From NCBI GenBank assembly GCA_027943335.1, contig BSBK01001162.1, forward strand, positions 1,726,001 to 1,790,000: DNA of 64,000 nt. The letters are read 5' to 3'. Shown in pieces: positions 60,936-64,000 of the stretch. This DNA comes from Chamaecyparis obtusa. Its lineage: Eukaryota; Streptophyta; Pinopsida; Cupressales; Cupressaceae. Both the position numbers and the translations under genes were made by a program. The first letter of the stretch is position 1. Each line of letters opens with the position of its first letter. The notes under the pieces are model-generated. The model saw only the letters and a list, made by a program, of their open reading frames with translations. It had not been told where the DNA came from and made no database searches.

Positions 60936-61875
60936 TGTAATCACCCAAAAATGGTCTAGTAAATCTTGAACTCCGCTCTAACATTAAACATTAAAAATAG
61001 TAGACTTAATCTTATGCTTAATCAATCTTACGTATTGATTTAATCTTATCTCCTAATCAAATCATCATTTTATTAATTTATTTGATGATATCCTAAAGTT
61101 TGATCACTTTATCTTGAGTCTTATTTGATTAAAAGAACATGTCCCCTTTTAATTAATTTTAATCCACTTTATCCTATGTGTGCACATGAAAAATAAATTT
61201 CTTAATTTGAAAAAAGACAAAAGTGGAATCTCTTTTGCCTCTTAATCTCCACCACTCATTTCTACCTAACCATTCTCATCCACTTGATGTTTACTCTTGA
61301 GAATCTTGTGCCATAAAGTCAAAATAGGGATTATTCTCCACACTTGGATTTTGTCTCTTAATCTTGATCATATATTCATTTCTAAATTCTATATAAGGAG
61401 ACTCTCTCCTCATTCTTGGATAGTTAGCTAGTTAGTCAATGAGTTAGTGAACTAGTCCTAATCTTGAATCAATCAATCTAGCATTTCAATCTTTCATTCT
61501 TAAGAGCATTCTCGTTTACTTGCATTTTATCTTAGCATTTCCTTATTACATTTTAGCTTAAATCACATAGCTTAACTAGGAGGCATTGTAATCTTGTTAG
61601 ATTAGATTTTCTTTCTTGTTCTTGCATTTGCATTCTAGTTTAGATCTTGTATCTCATTTAGATCTTTCAAGCTTGCATCTTCATTTTGAATCTTCCATTC
61701 TATGGTGCACCTTGCAAGGGTTTCTTATTGAGGTTCATTTGAGAGCCATTATCCATAATGCTTACATTCTTGCATATCATATAGATAGGAAGCTATAAGC
61801 CACCTCTTAGCATCTCCTCTTCATGGATTCTCTCAAGAATAATGGTTCATAGAAGTGTGTCACCTTTTGATCACA
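60936..61875 (+). repeat. Ty3-gypsy LTR (5' LTR of G3, possibly 3' of G2)
   Basis: It starts near TGTAATCACCCAAAAATGG and ends near TTTTGATCACA before a primer site. A TATA box, TATATAAGGAG, is at 61390-61400. It shows only patchy similarity to 44772-45852, so it is a different subfamily. Both boundaries are approximate. Confidence 0.6.
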
Positions 61876-61883
61876 CATTTTTT

Positions 61884-61899
61884 ACGCCCGTCGTGGGGC
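61884..61899 (+). promoter_or_regulatory. Primer-binding site of G3
   Basis: ACGCCCGTCGTGGGGC after a T-rich spacer, the same general form as 45863-45880. Confidence 0.65.
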
Positions 61900-62859
61900 T
61901 AGACATGCATTTTTAGCTCTATTTCTTGCATTTTTGGATTTCTGTTGTCGTAGGTTTGTCATTTCTATTTTGAACCCCAAAAAGTTGTATAACATTCTAG
62001 CATATACATGTGTGATGTTTCTTAATACTACCAGATGAAAATTCATACTATCTAGAATATCTCTCTGTCATATAGAGAAATATTGTATTCCTTTTGGTGA
62101 AGTGTTGCACAACTTGTTTATAGACTATTGTATCATTCTAAAGCATCATTTGGTTTGCAAGAAACTATCATACAATTTTCCTACCAGACTATGAAGTTTC
62201 ATCCAGATTTATTCTCTGTCACAATCTAGTTTTTGACATAATTTTCTTGCATTTTCCTATATTTTTTAGTGTTCTGGTTTTCTAACAGAATCTAACAAGT
62301 TTTTTTGTAGGGCTATTGATCTTATTTGCATGATCTTTTATGCCCTAACTTGTGATTTTGTAGGAATCGCTTGTCAAAGAAGTTGCATTGAAAACAAACT
62401 ACTAACTTGTGGTTTTGTAGGTTGTCTTGGGAGATACAAATAAATATTGTGCTTGCATATACATGATTTTCTAGGCACCTAGCTTAATTATAATATTTCT
62501 TTTCTTTTGATTATTTGAGTAGTAGGAGAGTATGCTCTTCACCTCATATGGGATGAATCAAAAATCTAGTCCTACTTGATTCATTTCTTGTGAAAGGAAT
62601 CTTCGTAAATGAAAAAGTGTTTGATGTGTTGTGGAGACACTATGGATTAGGATAGTTCACTCTTTTCCTTATGGAAAATCATTAATCTATACCTTTATTA
62701 GCTATCCATTTACTTTCTTGCATTTACCTTTAGAGGCCCTACCAAAAGAGTAATCTTTTGGAAACGACCCAAGTGGGGAACAAGTGAACCTGACTACTCC
62801 ACCTCACTATAAAAAAAATGCTTCCTTCAATCTAAAGAGATGGAAGACATGGCTATTTA
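61900..62859 (+). other. G3 leader
   Basis: No gene is supported. 62530-62840 is similar to 46430-46650 of G2 (see that entry), which shows that the leader is a conserved part of this family. Confidence 0.6.
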
Positions 62860-64000
62860 TGTTGGAAGTCTATTGGGAGAGAAATATACTAAGAGGGGGG
62901 TGAATTAGGATCTATAAAACTTTTACTCTTTTGAAACAAATAGACTCAACATGTATATCATGAATCACATAAACATTAACTACAATGTTGTAATACTTCT
63001 AATTGTTAATCACATCCATCAACACAAAATTAAATGATAAACACGTAACACAAAAGATTTGGTTACCCAGAAACCCTTCAATGTAAAAATGGGGTGGGGA
63101 TGACACCCACAAATATTCACTACTACAACAAGAAAGTTTACATGTTAAGGCTACAAAGTTTGATCACTTCTGGTGATCTACCCTGTGAGGGGTCTACCCT
63201 GCTAAGAGCTTATAGACTTATTCAGTATATGTTGATTAAAGGATTTAAACTTACAATGAAGTAAGCACTCTATTAGGAGATTTACAAAGGTTTGTTAGGA
63301 CCACTTTGTTAAGAGATTTACCCTGATTCACTTGCTAGAATGTATCAGTACTCGATCCTTTAGTTTGCACTTCAAATGCTGATAACGGATCTCCTCTTTC
63401 CAATTCTGATCTAATCTCAAATCTAATATAACTATGTTCTTTCCTTCACTTCTCTTCTTGATCTCTCTGACTGGTCTTTCCTTCTGACATCCAAAACACA
63501 ACCTCTTCTACATATACATATGATACTACTTATTAGGGTTTTAAAGCCTCATTAAATAGATAATTGATGAAGCATCTAGATCAATATCAATGATCTAGAT
63601 TCATCACTTTTTTTGTTTATGGATTCCCTTTTTTTGATTCATTGCATTTCTTGCATAGGGATTAATGATCTCAACCAAAATACGTAATTAACTCCTTAAA
63701 TGTCTCAATGATCATTAAATCATGCATATAAGTCAGAAAAATGGTTTACCTAAGTGTTTGTGCCATTCCAAACACATTTACCAAAATTTTCTTACTTGGC
63801 ATATGAGCTCTCTGGTGCTTGGTCAAAACTATTATCCATATGCTATCACTCAGAACTAACTATTCTTTCTAACTCAACATTCATACTACTCCGTAAATTC
63901 TGGGGTACTCGGTGACCACTAACTTTCTCAGCAGTAACTACTAATCGGTCTATACATGATATTTACACAAGTCAAATATATTGCTTAGCCTTAATAGGAT
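62860..64000 (-). mobile_element. Element B3: B1-family LTR, cut by window end
   Basis: TGTTGGAAGTCTATTGGG at 62860 opens a 1141-base match to the B1 LTRs (AACCCTTCAATGTAAAAATG, GGTGGGGATGACACCCAC, TGATCTACCCTGTGAGG). No primer site lies to its left, so it is the 3' LTR of a minus-strand element or a solo LTR. It keeps the 54-base segment missing from 4255-5435. Confidence 0.85.

Larger units (their letters stand above)
44772..61875 (+). mobile_element. Tat-type Ty3-gypsy element G2
   Basis: It has a 5' LTR (44772-45852), primer site, long leader, gag (from about 47880), protease, G-patch-like segment, linker, RT, two RNase H domains, integrase with GPY end, GGTGAAAAC repeats, 3' untranslated region and antisense plant mobile domain gene. 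No separate 3' LTR is seen. The LTR at 60936 is the only candidate, but it is diverged and is followed by its own primer site. All frames are broken. G2 is closely parallel to G1 in plan but different in sequence. Confidence 0.7.
60936..62859 (+). mobile_element. Ty3-gypsy element G3, 5' end only
   Basis: An LTR, a primer site and about 950 bases of leader that parallels the G2 leader. It is cut at 62860 by the B3 LTR. If B3 is a full element, the rest of G3 lies beyond the window. Confidence 0.6.

Noticed and set aside
1..64000. Host protein-coding genes or organelle insertions
   Set aside because: Every recognisable domain belongs to a retrotransposon, and no stretch resembles plastid or mitochondrial genes.

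Overview
This looks like plant nuclear DNA of the repeat-dominated, slowly turning-over kind typical of very large genomes; a gymnosperm is my inference, not something the sequence proves. I found no intact host gene, tRNA, rRNA or organelle insert. Almost all of the 64 kb is explained by decayed retrotransposons nested in or abutting each other. All coding relics carry stops and frameshifts, and in the LINE the stops are almost all TAG.

Layout. 1-3609: a coding-free LTR element (A) on the minus strand, cut by the window edge, with a 49-bp tandem array inside. 4250-11705: a complete non-autonomous LTR element (B1, minus strand, 5-bp target duplication CTTAA) that encodes two proteins unlike Gag-Pol. 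About 12015-45852: a Ty3-gypsy element of the Tat type (G1, plus strand). It is split by a second two-protein element (B2, 12731-26082, duplication CATTT), which is itself split by an L1-type LINE (16577-22343). Further on, G1 is split by a Ty1-copia element (28866-35997, duplication GTATC). About 44772-61875: a second Tat element (G2). About 60936-62859: the 5' end of a third (G3), cut by another B-type LTR (B3, 62860 to the window end).

How the parts relate. G1 and G2 share one plan: Gag with a CCHC finger, protease, a G-patch-like segment, reverse transcriptase, two RNase H domains, integrase, a GGTGAAAAC-repeat tail, and an antisense gene with a plant mobile domain before the 3' end. B1 and B2 have different LTRs but related proteins: ORF A (coiled coil, in B2 followed by five tandem zinc knuckles) and ORF B (a conserved head plus a long Lys/Glu-rich tail). 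Their LTRs carry a CACTAGTG / GTGGG / CCCAC / poly-C module also present in the copia LTR, which suggests that copia-type machinery mobilised them. ORF A/ORF B is the best candidate here for something not well described.

Order of events from nesting: G1 is older than B2 and than the copia insertion; B2 is older than the LINE; G3 is older than B3. The two copia LTRs differ at about 25 of their first 245 bases by hand count, so even the later insertions are not young.
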